A stretch of DNA of 47,422 bases from Pelotomaculum sp. UBA4789 (GCA_002402945.1 DHGV01000024.1:1-47422); one strand, 5' to 3'; positions 1 to 9,446 are shown, numbered from the stretch's first letter. The notes: generated by a model not told the origin, from the letters alone. Translations and numbers: made by a program.

Positions 1-1
1 C

Positions 2-172
2 GGCAATCTGCGTGAATACGCATGCCTGGAAAAGGATGTTGTCGTTATCGGTGTTTCCTCCAGGGTGGAAATCTGGTCCAAGGACAAGTGGGATGAGTAT
101 AATAACCGGGCGGCGCTTTCTTACGAGGAAATATCTGAAAAACTGGCTGACAATAACATCGGTTTTTTATAG
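2..172 (+). CDS. mraZ: Transcriptional regulator MraZ, C-terminal part
   Basis: The window opens inside a reading frame that runs without a start to a TAG at 170-172. It encodes about 56 residues that resemble the end of MraZ, including a segment like 'VVVIGVSSRVEIWSKDKW' in which the V/I-G-x-x-x-R-x-E-I-W pattern is typical of the second SpoVT/AbrB-like repeat. MraZ is a DNA-binding protein that controls the dcw promoter and is normally the first gene of the cluster. Here it precedes rsmH by about 50 bases, as expected. The 5' part lies outside the window, so length and start cannot be judged. Confidence 0.85.
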   Translation, partial: GNLREYACLEKDVVVIGVSSRVEIWSKDKWDEYNNRAALSYEEISEKLADNNIGFL

Positions 173-220
173 CTCCCCGCAAATACATAAGTACGTTAAA
201 ATTATTGTTGTTAAGAAAAA

Positions 221-1189
221 ATGAGGGCAGTGAGGTCGGTTCTGATTAAATTTTATCACCAACCTGTAATGCTGGAAGAGGTTTTGGAGGGGCTGAATGT
301 AAAGCCGGAAGGTGTCTACGTGGACTGTACCCTGGGCGGCGCCGGTCACAGTGAAGCGATATTAAAGAAATTTACAGGTACAGAGCTCGGTGTGCACCTG
401 GTAGCTTTGGATCAGGATCCAGCAGCATTGGAAGAAGCAAAAATAAGGCTGGCTCCTTATCAAGAACGGGCTGTCCTGGTCCGGGCAAATTTCAGTGCCC
501 TGGCTGAAGTCTTAGAGCAGCTCGGCATAAAGGAAATTGACGGGGTCCTGTTTGACCTGGGAACTTCATCATACCAGCTGGATAACCCCGCCAGGGGATT
601 CAGCTACCAGCACGACGCTGCGCTCGATATGAGAATGGACCCGGAGCAGGTTCTGACGGCCAGAGATCTTGTCAACAACCTGCCTGAGCAGGAATTGGAA
701 AAAATAATAAAAGCTTTCGGGGAAGAACGCTGGGCTTCCCGGATAGCAGCTTTTATCTGCGAGGGCAGGAAGGCGCAATCCATTGAAACTACCGGACAGC
801 TGGTGGGAATCATCAAAAAGGCAATTCCTGCAGGCGCCAGGCGGCAGGGGCCGCACCCGGCCAAGAGGACTTTTCAGGCACTCAGAATAGCGGTAAACAG
901 AGAATTGGAAATTCTTGAATCCTCGTTGCAAAACGCTGTTCAAGCACTCAAGCCCGGCGGAAGGATCTGTGTCATCTCTTTCCATTCCCTGGAAGACAGG
1001 ATTGTAAAAGATTTATACCGCCGGCTGGCATCGTCCTGCACCTGTCCGAGGGAATTCCCCGTGTGCGTGTGCGGCGGCAGAAAGATATTAAAAATCATTA
1101 CGCCCAGGCCGCTTGTCCCTTCTGCTGCAGAAGCAGAGGGCAATCCCAGGGCCAGGAGCGCCAAGCTGAGAATAGCCGAAAAGATTTAA
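221..1189 (+). CDS. rsmH: 16S rRNA (cytosine(1402)-N(4))-methyltransferase
   Basis: RsmH (MraW) transfers a methyl group from S-adenosylmethionine to N4 of C1402 in 16S rRNA. The protein shows the family start 'YHQPVMLEEVLEGL', the SAM-binding loop 'VDCTLGGAGHSEAIL', 'GVLFDLGTSSYQLD', and near the C-terminus 'ISFHSLEDRIVKD' followed by the cysteine pair region 'CTCPREFPVCVC'. At 322 aa it is slightly longer than usual (about 310). The ATG at 221 has only a weak purine stretch before it and adds about a dozen residues ahead of the conserved 'YHQPV'. A start a few codons further in is possible. It follows mraZ and precedes ftsL, the standard dcw order. Confidence 0.95.
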   Translation: MRAVRSVLIKFYHQPVMLEEVLEGLNVKPEGVYVDCTLGGAGHSEAILKKFTGTELGVHLVALDQDPAALEEAKIRLAPYQERAVLVRANFSALAEVLEQLGIKEIDGVLFDLGTSSYQLDNPARGFSYQHDAALDMRMDPEQVLTARDLVNNLPEQELEKIIKAFGEERWASRIAAFICEGRKAQSIETTGQLVGIIKKAIPAGARRQGPHPAKRTFQALRIAVNRELEILESSLQNAVQALKPGGRICVISFHSLEDRIVKDLYRRLASSCTCPREFPVCVCGGRKILKIITPRPLVPSAAEAEGNPRARSAKLRIAEKI

Positions 1190-1284
1190 CACATACATAA
1201 AGATTTAAAACACGGGAAAAACCGTTATACCATAGATCCTTCTTCATGGCAGGAAGTCTGAATATGTTTAGGGGCTGAATAATA

Positions 1285-1929
1285 TTGATAGTAGCTCAGG
1301 AGAAGACAGGCTACTACAAATTGTCTGAAGATGCGCCGCCCAAAAAAAAATCAAAGGTTAAAGCTACACCTAAAAGACCAAGGCTGGCGATAATCGGACT
1401 GGTTTTAGCAGGTTTTTTAACAGGCGTGATGATCACTGTTTACTGCTCACAGGTCATTACACTGGGGTACCAGATTACCCGCCTGGAAAGAGAACTTGCT
1501 CTTTTGCGTGTAGAAAACCATAATCTGGCTGAAGAAGTCCAGAAAATGACATCACTTGAGCGTGTAGAGGCCATTGCTGTGGGCAAACTGGGCATGATAA
1601 AGCCTGACAACAACAATGTACTTGTGGTAATGGTGGATGGCATCAACCAGCAAAAAGGCGCCAACGAAACCGACTCTAACAGGGGCCAGGATAGCGGCAA
1701 TAACTATGCCGGGCAGGAAAAGATTCCTCTTATGAGAGCTTTTACCGAACTGGTTAACCGGTTTGAAGATAAAATACTGACCGGGCATGAACTGGGGGCT
1801 GGACCATCGGAGGGAAAAGATGCGGAAAACTACTTTATTAGTGCGCAAAAGAACAACCGTGGTTATTTTAGCGGCAACGCTGGTTTTTTCAGCCCTGATT
1901 TTACGGCTGGGATGGCTGCAGCTTGTTGA
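1285..1929 (+). CDS. ftsL: Cell division protein FtsL (septum initiator-like)
   Basis: This is a small bitopic membrane protein of 214 aa. A lysine/proline-rich cytoplasmic tail (residues about 18-33) is followed by one membrane segment (about 34-56) and a heptad-like coiled coil (about 58-90), the FtsL/DivIC layout. FtsL works with FtsQ/DivIB and DivIC to recruit and activate FtsW-FtsI at the septum. The start is TTG at 1285, preceded by AGGGG near 1270. The identity rests on topology and position between rsmH and ftsI, since the family is poorly conserved in sequence. The last about 36 residues (from about 179) are an out-of-frame reading of the ftsI start, giving an unusual 110-base overlap. 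Confidence 0.8.
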   Translation: MIVAQEKTGYYKLSEDAPPKKKSKVKATPKRPRLAIIGLVLAGFLTGVMITVYCSQVITLGYQITRLERELALLRVENHNLAEEVQKMTSLERVEAIAVGKLGMIKPDNNNVLVVMVDGINQQKGANETDSNRGQDSGNNYAGQEKIPLMRAFTELVNRFEDKILTGHELGAGPSEGKDAENYFISAQKNNRGYFSGNAGFFSPDFTAGMAAAC

Positions 1930-3952
1930 GGGTGACAGGTTAAGAGAAGAAGCCCAGGAACTGAGAATGATAGATGTGCCGGTTGAAGCGAAGCGGGGGA
2001 TTATTTATGACCGCAACGGCAACGAGCTGGTAACCAGCGTAAGTGTTGATTCTGCTTATGCTTTTCCCCCTCAGATCTCAGATAAGCGCGGTGCGGCGGA
2101 TAAGATTGCCGCAGCCCTGGAAATTGATAATGAGGAAGTATATCAAAAGCTGACCTCGGGCGCCGGCTTTGTCTGGCTTAAAAGACGGATTGATTATGAA
2201 TCAGCCCAGAGCTTGAAGTCACTGGCTATAAATGGTGTCGAATTAATTGAAGAAAACAAGCGTTTTTATCACCAGGGAAGCATTGCCGCCCATGTGCTTG
2301 GTTTTTCCGGTGATGACAACCAGGGCCTGATTGGTGTTGAAAGCGTTTACGACAAAGAATTAAGGGGTATCCCGGGGCGTATAGTAATCGAAAAAGATGC
2401 TGTGGGCAGGAACATACCTGAAAGCCTCCAAAAATTTGTCCCTCCTGTCCCCGGTCAAAATCTCGTCTTAACCATTGACCAGACCATACAGTTTTTTGTG
2501 GAAAGAGAACTGGATAAGATTGTGAATACTTACCACCCTAAGAATGCTGTAATCATTGTTATGAATCCCAGGACCGGTGAGATCCTGGCCATGGGCAACC
2601 GGCCAACATTCGATCCTAGTAATTGGAGGCAATACCCCCAGTCGGTGTGGGACCACAACCCGAGCATTTGGTATAATTATGAGCCCGGATCAACCTACAA
2701 GATAATAACAGCGGCCGCCGCCCTGGAAGAGGGGGCAGTCAGCCTTGGCGATACATTTTACGATCCCGGATTTATTCAGATTGCCGGCCGGACAATCCAG
2801 TGCTGGTATGCAGGCGGGCATGGCGCCCAGACATTTGAGGAAGTCGTCCAGAACTCCTGCAACCCTGGTTTTATCACCGTTGGCCTGAGGTTGGGCAGGG
2901 AAAACTTCTACAAATATATCAACGCTTTCGGTTTCGGGCAGAAAACCGCGGTAGGGCTGCCGGGCGAGGAGATCGGCATCGAGATACCTGAAGCGGAAGC
3001 TACGGAATTGAATATTGCGATTATGTCTATCGGCCAGTCTATCGCGGTAACGCCGATGCAGCTGATTAATGCAGTTTCGGCGGTGGCAAACGGGGGCGTT
3101 TTATTAAAACCGACACTGGTCAAAGCGATAAAAGACGCAGATGGGAATGTGGCCAAAGAATTTAAATCCGAGACGGTACGACAGGTGATATCAAGGAACA
3201 CGGCCCAGACATTAAAGGAACTTCTTGCTAATGTGGTGTCCAAAGGCACCGGGAAGAATGCCTTTGTTGATGGTTACGGGGCGGCAGGCAAAACCGGGAC
3301 CGCCCAGGTTGTTGAAGGAGGGAGCTATGCTGATGGAAAATATGTTGCTTCATTTGCAGGTTTTGCTCCGGCAGACGACCCGCAGATCGCTGTGCTGGTA
3401 ATGGTCGCCGAGCCGACTGGTCCGGTATATTATGGCAGCCAGGTGGCAGCGCCCGTTTTTAAGGCGATTGCCCAGGATACCCTCCGTTATATGAGGGTGC
3501 CGGAAAGGCCTGACCTGGAAAGCCCAAATTCATCCTTCGTTTTTGAAGAACACAGAGAAAATTTATTCATGCCCAACATGCTTAATTACCCTGTTGAAGA
3601 AGCACAAAAATATTTAATAGATACCGGTTTTATTGTTCAAACCAGTGGTGAGGGTAATATTGTTGCCAACCAGTCCCCGCAAGGCGGTATGGCAGTGGCA
3701 AGCGGTTCTATAGTAGTTTTAGAAGTGCAGCCATACGATTTTGGCGCCGCAGAAGAAGTAACAGTTCCTGACTTTACAGGCTTGTCCATTAAGGTGGCCG
3801 GGAGCGTCTTAGAAAAACTTGGCCTTTATCTCAACCCCGCAGGCAGCGGTTACGGCGCTGGCCAACAGGAAAAGCCGGGCACAAAGGTAAGAAGGGGGAC
3901 AACGATCACTGTTGAGTTCCAGCCCCCCACAATAAAACCTCTACTTGACTGA
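1820..3952 (+). CDS. ftsI: Penicillin-binding protein 2 (FtsI/SpoVD type) with PASTA domains
   Basis: Class B penicillin-binding protein, the transpeptidase that cross-links septal or spore peptidoglycan. From ATG 1820 (SD GGAGGG at 1809-1814) it is 710 aa. In order it has a basic N-terminus, one membrane anchor (about residues 11-35), a dimerisation region containing 'AKRGIIYDRNGNELV', and a transpeptidase domain with S291-T-Y-K (catalytic Ser in 'PGSTYKI'), S346-C-N348 and K491-T-G. Two PASTA-like repeats follow from about residue 565 ('MPNMLNYPVEEAQ') and 640 ('VPDFTGLSI'). PASTA repeats and this position occur in both PbpB and SpoVD of Bacilli. Only one such gene is present here, so it probably serves vegetative division. 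An in-frame ATG at 1787 lacks an SD and was not chosen. Confidence 0.93.
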   Translation: MRKTTLLVRKRTTVVILAATLVFSALILRLGWLQLVEGDRLREEAQELRMIDVPVEAKRGIIYDRNGNELVTSVSVDSAYAFPPQISDKRGAADKIAAALEIDNEEVYQKLTSGAGFVWLKRRIDYESAQSLKSLAINGVELIEENKRFYHQGSIAAHVLGFSGDDNQGLIGVESVYDKELRGIPGRIVIEKDAVGRNIPESLQKFVPPVPGQNLVLTIDQTIQFFVERELDKIVNTYHPKNAVIIVMNPRTGEILAMGNRPTFDPSNWRQYPQSVWDHNPSIWYNYEPGSTYKIITAAAALEEGAVSLGDTFYDPGFIQIAGRTIQCWYAGGHGAQTFEEVVQNSCNPGFITVGLRLGRENFYKYINAFGFGQKTAVGLPGEEIGIEIPEAEATELNIAIMSIGQSIAVTPMQLINAVSAVANGGVLLKPTLVKAIKDADGNVAKEFKSETVRQVISRNTAQTLKELLANVVSKGTGKNAFVDGYGAAGKTGTAQVVEGGSYADGKYVASFAGFAPADDPQIAVLVMVAEPTGPVYYGSQVAAPVFKAIAQDTLRYMRVPERPDLESPNSSFVFEEHRENLFMPNMLNYPVEEAQKYLIDTGFIVQTSGEGNIVANQSPQGGMAVASGSIVVLEVQPYDFGAAEEVTVPDFTGLSIKVAGSVLEKLGLYLNPAGSGYGAGQQEKPGTKVRRGTTITVEFQPPTIKPLLD

Positions 3953-4029
3953 CCATCATCAAGCAGCTGCTGCAGAAAGTACAATGAAATTTAAAGATGA
4001 TAAATAGTCGTGACCAGGAGGAAAGCAAA

Positions 4030-5526
4030 TTGTTATTACGGGAATTGCTTGAAGCGGTCGAAATCCGTACGGCAGTCGGTGATCCCTCTGTTCTTATTAA
4101 AGGGATAGCATATGATTCGCGCCAGGTAGGGCCGGGCTTTTTATTTGTGGCTATAGAGGGATTTAATACTGACGGCCACGAATATATTAACGAGGCCATT
4201 AAACGTGGCGCTGCCGCGGTTGTAATACAGCGGGATATTGATATCCCTGAAGGCACCGCATGGGTGCGCGTGCACAATACCAGGCATGCGCTCGCCCTGA
4301 TATCGGCCCGCTTCTACTATAATCCCTCAACAAAAATGAAAATGATCGGTATTACGGGCACCAACGGCAAAACAACCACCACTAATTTGGTGGCTGCTGT
4401 TTTATCAGCCTCAGGCAAGAAAATAGGCTTGATAGGCACGATACATAACCGGATTGGTGATAGGATAATACCGGTTAAGCATACCACACCTGAATCCCTG
4501 GATCTGCAGCGCCTACTATCCGAAATGCTGGCCGAGGGGGTAAATGTTTGTGTGATGGAGGTTTCTTCCCATGCCCTGGCCTTGAACCGGGTAGATGGAT
4601 GTGAATTTGACGTGGCTGTTTTTACCAACCTGACCCAGGATCACCTCGACTTTCACGCAAGTATGGAGGACTACCTGGAAACCAAGTTAAAACTCTTCAG
4701 TGCTCCGGCCAGCGGCGGCAGTAAAAGCGGGGAAAAGTATACTGTGATTAACGCTGATGACAGCAAGGCTCCGGATATTGCCAAAGCTGCCGGCGGGAAT
4801 GTTTATACCTATGGCATAAACTGCCCGGCGGATGTGTGGGCGGAAGACATCGTGGTCAAAGCCGGCGGGGTTGATTTTACAGTCCGGGGCAAATGGGGCA
4901 GTTGTTCTTTACAGCTCAAAATAACAGGGATGTTTAATGTTTATAACGCGCTGGCGGCTTTTACCACCACAGCAGCCCTGGGAGTGCCGACTGAAGTGAT
5001 TAAAAAAGCCCTGGAAGGTGTCGAGGGTGTACCGGGACGATTTGAACTGGTTAACTGTGGCCAGGATTTTACAGTGATTGTAGATTATGCACACACCCCC
5101 GACGGCCTGGAAAACGTACTAAAAACCGCCCGCCAGCTGACCGTGGGGCGGCTGATCACTGTTTTCGGCTGCGGCGGAGACCGTGATCGTCAGAAAAGGC
5201 CATTGATGGGCAGAATTGCCGCCGCGTACAGTGACTATACAATAATAACCTCAGACAATCCCCGTACAGAAGACCCTTTACTGATTATTGAGGAGATTAT
5301 GGCCGGGCTGAAGCTGGCAGCGGATGAGGACAGCTATAATATTGAACCGGACAGGCGGAAAGCTATCCGCATGGCGGTGGGGATGGCCAAAAAGGATGAT
5401 GTGGTGGTTATCGCGGGCAAAGGGCATGAGGACTACCAGGTTATCGGCACCCGGAAATACCCCTTCGATGACCGCCTGGAAGCTGTGGCGGCCCTTGAAG
5501 AACTCAAAATTATAAGCGAGACGTGA
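4030..5526 (+). CDS. murE: UDP-N-acetylmuramoyl-L-alanyl-D-glutamate--2,6-diaminopimelate ligase
   Basis: MurE adds the third stem-peptide residue in the cytoplasm, using ATP. The protein has the Mur ligase N-domain ('GIAYDSRQVGPGFLFVAI'), the P-loop 'GITGTNGKTTTTN', the central-domain 'EVSSHALALNRV', and the C-domain motif 'DNPRTEDP', whose DNPR indicates meso-diaminopimelate rather than lysine. The preferred start is TTG at 4030, eight bases after a perfect AGGAGG (4016-4021), giving 498 aa. An ATG at 3997 is in frame but has no SD. It sits between ftsI and murF. Confidence 0.95.
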   Translation: MLLRELLEAVEIRTAVGDPSVLIKGIAYDSRQVGPGFLFVAIEGFNTDGHEYINEAIKRGAAAVVIQRDIDIPEGTAWVRVHNTRHALALISARFYYNPSTKMKMIGITGTNGKTTTTNLVAAVLSASGKKIGLIGTIHNRIGDRIIPVKHTTPESLDLQRLLSEMLAEGVNVCVMEVSSHALALNRVDGCEFDVAVFTNLTQDHLDFHASMEDYLETKLKLFSAPASGGSKSGEKYTVINADDSKAPDIAKAAGGNVYTYGINCPADVWAEDIVVKAGGVDFTVRGKWGSCSLQLKITGMFNVYNALAAFTTTAALGVPTEVIKKALEGVEGVPGRFELVNCGQDFTVIVDYAHTPDGLENVLKTARQLTVGRLITVFGCGGDRDRQKRPLMGRIAAAYSDYTIITSDNPRTEDPLLIIEEIMAGLKLAADEDSYNIEPDRRKAIRMAVGMAKKDDVVVIAGKGHEDYQVIGTRKYPFDDRLEAVAALEELKIISET

Positions 5527-5531
5527 AATAA

Positions 5532-6935
5532 ATGATACCGATGGTGCTAAGTGAAATTGCAATGGTTACCGGCGGAGAAATTATCCAGGGTGACCCCGGG
5601 GCGAAATTCAGCGCAGTGTCGACTGACACCCGCGCTGCCCGGGAGGGTGACCTGTTTTTTGCTCTAAGCGGGGAACGCTATGACGCCCATAACTTTTTGG
5701 ACCATGCTGTCAATGCCGGCGCCGGCGGTCTGGTGATCAGCCGCAGATTGGAACTGCCGCCGGAAATACCGGCTTTACTGGTTGGGGAGACACTATCCGC
5801 ACTCCAGTCGCTGGCGTCTGTAAATAGGGCGCGCAGCGGCGCATTCCTGGTTGGAGTTACCGGCAGCACCGGCAAAACTACCACTAAAGATATGATCGCT
5901 GCGGTACTGGAAACACGCTTCAGGCTTATCAAGACAACCGGCAATTTAAATAATGAGATCGGGCTGCCGCTGACATTATTAAAGATTGGTAAGGATACCG
6001 AGGTGGCGGTAGTGGAAATGGCAATGCGGGGATCGGGGGAAATCGATTCTCTCTGCCGGATTGCCAGGCCGGACGGTGCGGTAATCACCAATATCAACGA
6101 AACCCACCTGGAACTGCTGGGGGATGTCAGCAGCATTGCCGCCGCTAAAGGTGAAATACTCGAACACATTCCACCGGAAGGATTTGCCCTGCTCAACAGC
6201 GAGAGCCCTTACATCAGGCGGGAGGCCGGTCGCTGCAGGGGCAGAGTGATCTACTTCGGTTCAGACCAAGCCGCCGATATCAGGGCTGATCACATCAGGA
6301 CCGATGGCGGCAGCAGCACTTTTAACGTGGTTGCAGGCGGTGAACGCTACACCTTCGTTATCCCTGTCCCGGGCAGGCACAATGTTTTAAACGCTCTGGC
6401 AGCTGTTGGCGTTGGCAGGGAGATGGGTCTTGCTGATGAAGAAATTGCCCGGGGGCTGGCCTCGGTTGTTCTAACAGGCATGCGTCTGGAACTAATAAAC
6501 TGCGGCGGCCTGAAAATTATTAATGACACTTATAACGCAAGCCCTGCCTCAACCAGGGCGGCACTGCAGACCCTGGCAGATCTTGCCGGTGAAAGACGAA
6601 AAATCGCAGTGCTCGGAAATATGTTGGAGTTGGGGCCGCAGGCGCTGGAGGGGCATAGGGAAATTGGAGAAACCGCGGCGGGGTTAAATCTGGCCGGCCT
6701 CGTCGCTGTTGGGGATCTGGCTGCCGCGATCTATGACGGGGCGATTGGCGCCGGCTTTCCGGCTGAAAAGGCTTATCAATGCCTTGATAACAATGAAGCG
6801 GCAGGGGTACTGAAAAAACTGCTGCAGGCCGGTGATGTGGTCCTGGTCAAGGGCTCAAGGGGCATGAAAATGGAGCAGATCGTCGTGCAGCTGATAGAAT
6901 CCTGGGATGATATTAAACAACAGCAGACATCATGA
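5532..6935 (+). CDS. murF: UDP-N-acetylmuramoyl-tripeptide--D-alanyl-D-alanine ligase
   Basis: MurF joins D-Ala-D-Ala to the UDP-MurNAc tripeptide, finishing the pentapeptide precursor. The 467 aa protein has the N-terminal substrate domain ('AVSTDTRAAREGDLFFAL'), the P-loop 'GVTGSTGKTTTKDM', 'ITNINETHLELLG' in the central domain, and 'INDTYNASPASTRAAL' at the start of the C-domain. It follows murE by five bases, so the two are likely translationally coupled. No strong SD is visible before ATG 5532, and an ATG at 5541 is a possible alternative. Confidence 0.95.
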   Translation: MIPMVLSEIAMVTGGEIIQGDPGAKFSAVSTDTRAAREGDLFFALSGERYDAHNFLDHAVNAGAGGLVISRRLELPPEIPALLVGETLSALQSLASVNRARSGAFLVGVTGSTGKTTTKDMIAAVLETRFRLIKTTGNLNNEIGLPLTLLKIGKDTEVAVVEMAMRGSGEIDSLCRIARPDGAVITNINETHLELLGDVSSIAAAKGEILEHIPPEGFALLNSESPYIRREAGRCRGRVIYFGSDQAADIRADHIRTDGGSSTFNVVAGGERYTFVIPVPGRHNVLNALAAVGVGREMGLADEEIARGLASVVLTGMRLELINCGGLKIINDTYNASPASTRAALQTLADLAGERRKIAVLGNMLELGPQALEGHREIGETAAGLNLAGLVAVGDLAAAIYDGAIGAGFPAEKAYQCLDNNEAAGVLKKLLQAGDVVLVKGSRGMKMEQIVVQLIESWDDIKQQQTS

Positions 6936-6968
6936 TTTTTACATCTTTGGATTAAGGATCAAAAATCT

Positions 6969-6995
6969 ATGGAAAGCACGGCAGGCGTTTTATGA
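6969..6995 (+). other. Eight-codon minicistron overlapping the mraY start
   Basis: An ATG at 6969, about ten bases after AAGGA (6954-6958), opens eight codons (M-E-S-T-A-G-V-L) that end at a TGA at 6993-6995. That stop overlaps the mraY ATG (6992-6994) as ATGA. mraY itself has no good SD, so ribosomes ending the minicistron could re-initiate on mraY. Alternatively it is chance sequence. The peptide resembles nothing recognisable. Confidence 0.4.
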
Positions 6996-7975
6996 AAAGT
7001 CTTTCGCTGGCCTTTGTCATCTCGCTGGCAGTAACATCACTGCTAGGGCCGCTGATCATACCACTGCTTAAAAGAATGAAGTTCGGACAAAACATCCGCT
7101 CCGAAGGGCCTTCCCGGCACTTGAACAAAGCCGGCACACCTACAATGGGAGGGGTTATGTTTTTAGCCGGCACTGTTGCAGGATGTTTTTTTCTGGCCCG
7201 CGGTCGGGCTGACGGCCTAATCGTGCTGGCAGCGATCCTGGGCTTCGGTCTGATTGGATTTTTGGACGATTATATGAAAGTGGTTTTGAAAAGATCCCTG
7301 GGGCTTAAAGCGCGGCAAAAAATGTTGTGCCAGGTCCTGCTCGCTACAGTCCTGACTTTTTGGATCGTATATGGGCTTGGACGCGGTACTGAAATTGTAA
7401 TACCCTTTGCAGGATTTTTCACATCCGGCGGCGTACAGCTGGAACTGGGCGTCTGGCCGTTTATGGCTTTTGCTGTCATTGTGATTGTAAGCGCGGCCAA
7501 TGCCGTCAACCTGACGGATGGCCTGGATGGCCTTGCCGCGGGGGTCAGTATGTTGGTGGCCCTGGCATTAATGATAATTGCCCTGTTCGCCTTCAGAGAC
7601 GGAGTGGCTGTAAGCATGGCCGCCCTGGCCGGAGGCTGTCTCGGATTTTTAATCTACAACCGCCATCCGGCGAAAGTTTTTATGGGTGATACCGGATCTC
7701 TTGCCTTGGGGGGAGGTCTCGGCGCAGCGGCGGTGATCACCAGGAGTGAACTGTTTCTGCTGATTATTGGCGGGATTTTCGTTCTGGAAACGCTCTCAGT
7801 GATTATCCAGGTTATTTGCTACCAGACCACCGGCCGCAGGTTTTTCCGGATGAGCCCCCTGCATCACCATTATGAGCTGGGTGGATGGAGTGAAAACAGG
7901 GTAGTGTTTACTTTTTGGACAGCCACCCTGATTTTTGCTGCAATTGGCCTAATTGGTATTTACCGGGTTTTTTAA
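6992..7975 (+). CDS. mraY: Phospho-N-acetylmuramoyl-pentapeptide-transferase
   Basis: MraY transfers phospho-MurNAc-pentapeptide from UDP to undecaprenyl phosphate, giving lipid I in the membrane. The 327 aa protein is strongly hydrophobic, with about ten membrane segments. It carries the family landmarks 'HLNKAGTPTMGG', the acidic 'FLDDYMK', 'NAVNLTDGLDGLA', 'KVFMGDTGSLALGG' and the C-terminal 'SPLHHHYELGGWSE' histidine triad. Start ATG 6992 overlaps the stop of an eight-codon minicistron. It lies between murF and murD as in Bacillus. Confidence 0.96.
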   Translation: MKSLSLAFVISLAVTSLLGPLIIPLLKRMKFGQNIRSEGPSRHLNKAGTPTMGGVMFLAGTVAGCFFLARGRADGLIVLAAILGFGLIGFLDDYMKVVLKRSLGLKARQKMLCQVLLATVLTFWIVYGLGRGTEIVIPFAGFFTSGGVQLELGVWPFMAFAVIVIVSAANAVNLTDGLDGLAAGVSMLVALALMIIALFAFRDGVAVSMAALAGGCLGFLIYNRHPAKVFMGDTGSLALGGGLGAAAVITRSELFLLIIGGIFVLETLSVIIQVICYQTTGRRFFRMSPLHHHYELGGWSENRVVFTFWTATLIFAAIGLIGIYRVF

Positions 7976-8005
7976 AGTTACTATGATCGTGAAAGGCAGA
8001 TGTTG

Positions 8006-9373
8006 ATGGAACTCAAGGGGAAAAGGATATTGGTAGTGGGCGCCGGCAAAAGCGGCTTGGCCGTCTCGCGTTTTCTGGCGGCAAAAGGAGCGTTTGCGGT
8101 CCTGGCCGATGCGAAAATACCGGCCTGTTCAAGCGATGAACTGGACCAACTGGAAGGCGCCGGGGTAGTGCTATCACTGGGCGGCTATCCGGAGGTGAGG
8201 AGCAAAACATTTGATATGGTTGTTTTAAGCCCAGGTGTGCCGCTTACAGAGGAGCCTGCCAGGTCCGCAATGAAATACGGCATTGCTTTGACCGGTGAAC
8301 TGGAGCTGGCCTATTTATTTGCCGCGGCGCCGATTGTAGCCATTACCGGGACAAATGGCAAGACTACAACTACTACTCTGATCGGTGAGATTTTTAAAAA
8401 AGCAGGCCGGGAAACGCTGGTCGGGGGCAACATCGGCCTTCCCCTGGTGACCGAGGTAGAACGGTATGGACCCGAGGCTGTAATAGTGGCAGAGGTTTCC
8501 AGCTTCCAGCTGGAAACAATAAGGTGTTTCAAACCAAAGATAGCGGTAATCTTAAACATCACCCCGGACCACCTTGACCGGCACGGCAATATGGCGGGCT
8601 ACATTGCAGCCAAGGTCAGGATATTTGAGAACCAGGGCGCCAGTGACTTTACAGTGCTGAACTATGATAACCCCCAGACCGCCGGGCTTGGGGATAAAAC
8701 CTGCGGCCGTAAAATTTTTTTCAGCGCCCGGCAGGTAATAAAGCCTGGTGTTTATGTAAAAGACGGTGAAATTGTGGCTGACTTTGACGACTCCCCGGAA
8801 GCAATCTGCAGGGCTGCAGAGATCGGTATTCCAGGCGCGCATAATCTCGAAAACGCTCTTGCTGCCGTGGCTGCCACAAAAGCGGCCGGGGTTGGGAATG
8901 ATGCCATCGCCGGTGTCCTGAGAGAGTTTAAAGGAGTATCCCACCGGCTTGAGTTTGTAGCCGAAATTAACGGTGTGAAATATATTAACGATTCCAAGGG
9001 AACAAATCCGGATGCATCCATCAAAGCCCTGGAGGCCTATACCGAGCCGGTAGTCCTGATCGCAGGCGGCAAAAACAAGGGCAGTGACTTTGGTGAGTTT
9101 GCCGCCAAGGTTAAAGAAAGAGTGAGGGTGCTGGTGGTTCTCGGCCAGAGCGCAGAGCTGATCGCGGATGCCGCCAGGGCCAGGGGTTTTGATAATATGC
9201 AAAGGGCTTCTGACTTTGAAGAGGCAGTTGTCCTGGCTCACCGGGCTGCCCGGGATGGGGAAATCGTGCTGTTATCACCGGCCTGCGCCAGTTGGGACAT
9301 GTTTAAGAGCTATGAGGAACGCGGGGATTTGTTCAAGAAGATCGTTTCTGGTTTTAAGAAAACGGCCGGCTGA
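8006..9373 (+). CDS. murD: UDP-N-acetylmuramoyl-L-alanine--D-glutamate ligase
   Basis: MurD adds D-glutamate to UDP-MurNAc-L-Ala. The N-terminal Rossmann-like domain begins 'GKRILVVGAGKSGLA'. The ATPase domain has 'VAITGTNGKTTTTTL', followed by 'VSSFQLETI' and 'LNITPDHLDRH', and the C-domain has 'YINDSKGTNPDAS'. ATG 8006 is nine bases after AAAGG (7992-7996) and fits better than the in-frame ATG at 8000, giving 455 aa. It is followed by ftsW. Confidence 0.95.
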   Translation: MELKGKRILVVGAGKSGLAVSRFLAAKGAFAVLADAKIPACSSDELDQLEGAGVVLSLGGYPEVRSKTFDMVVLSPGVPLTEEPARSAMKYGIALTGELELAYLFAAAPIVAITGTNGKTTTTTLIGEIFKKAGRETLVGGNIGLPLVTEVERYGPEAVIVAEVSSFQLETIRCFKPKIAVILNITPDHLDRHGNMAGYIAAKVRIFENQGASDFTVLNYDNPQTAGLGDKTCGRKIFFSARQVIKPGVYVKDGEIVADFDDSPEAICRAAEIGIPGAHNLENALAAVAATKAAGVGNDAIAGVLREFKGVSHRLEFVAEINGVKYINDSKGTNPDASIKALEAYTEPVVLIAGGKNKGSDFGEFAAKVKERVRVLVVLGQSAELIADAARARGFDNMQRASDFEEAVVLAHRAARDGEIVLLSPACASWDMFKSYEERGDLFKKIVSGFKKTAG

Positions 9374-9446
9374 CACATTTGTCCACATGCGAATGCTGCC
9401 GTTGTATGAACAGCGCCAGTAAGCCTCGATTATGGAGGAGCAACCG

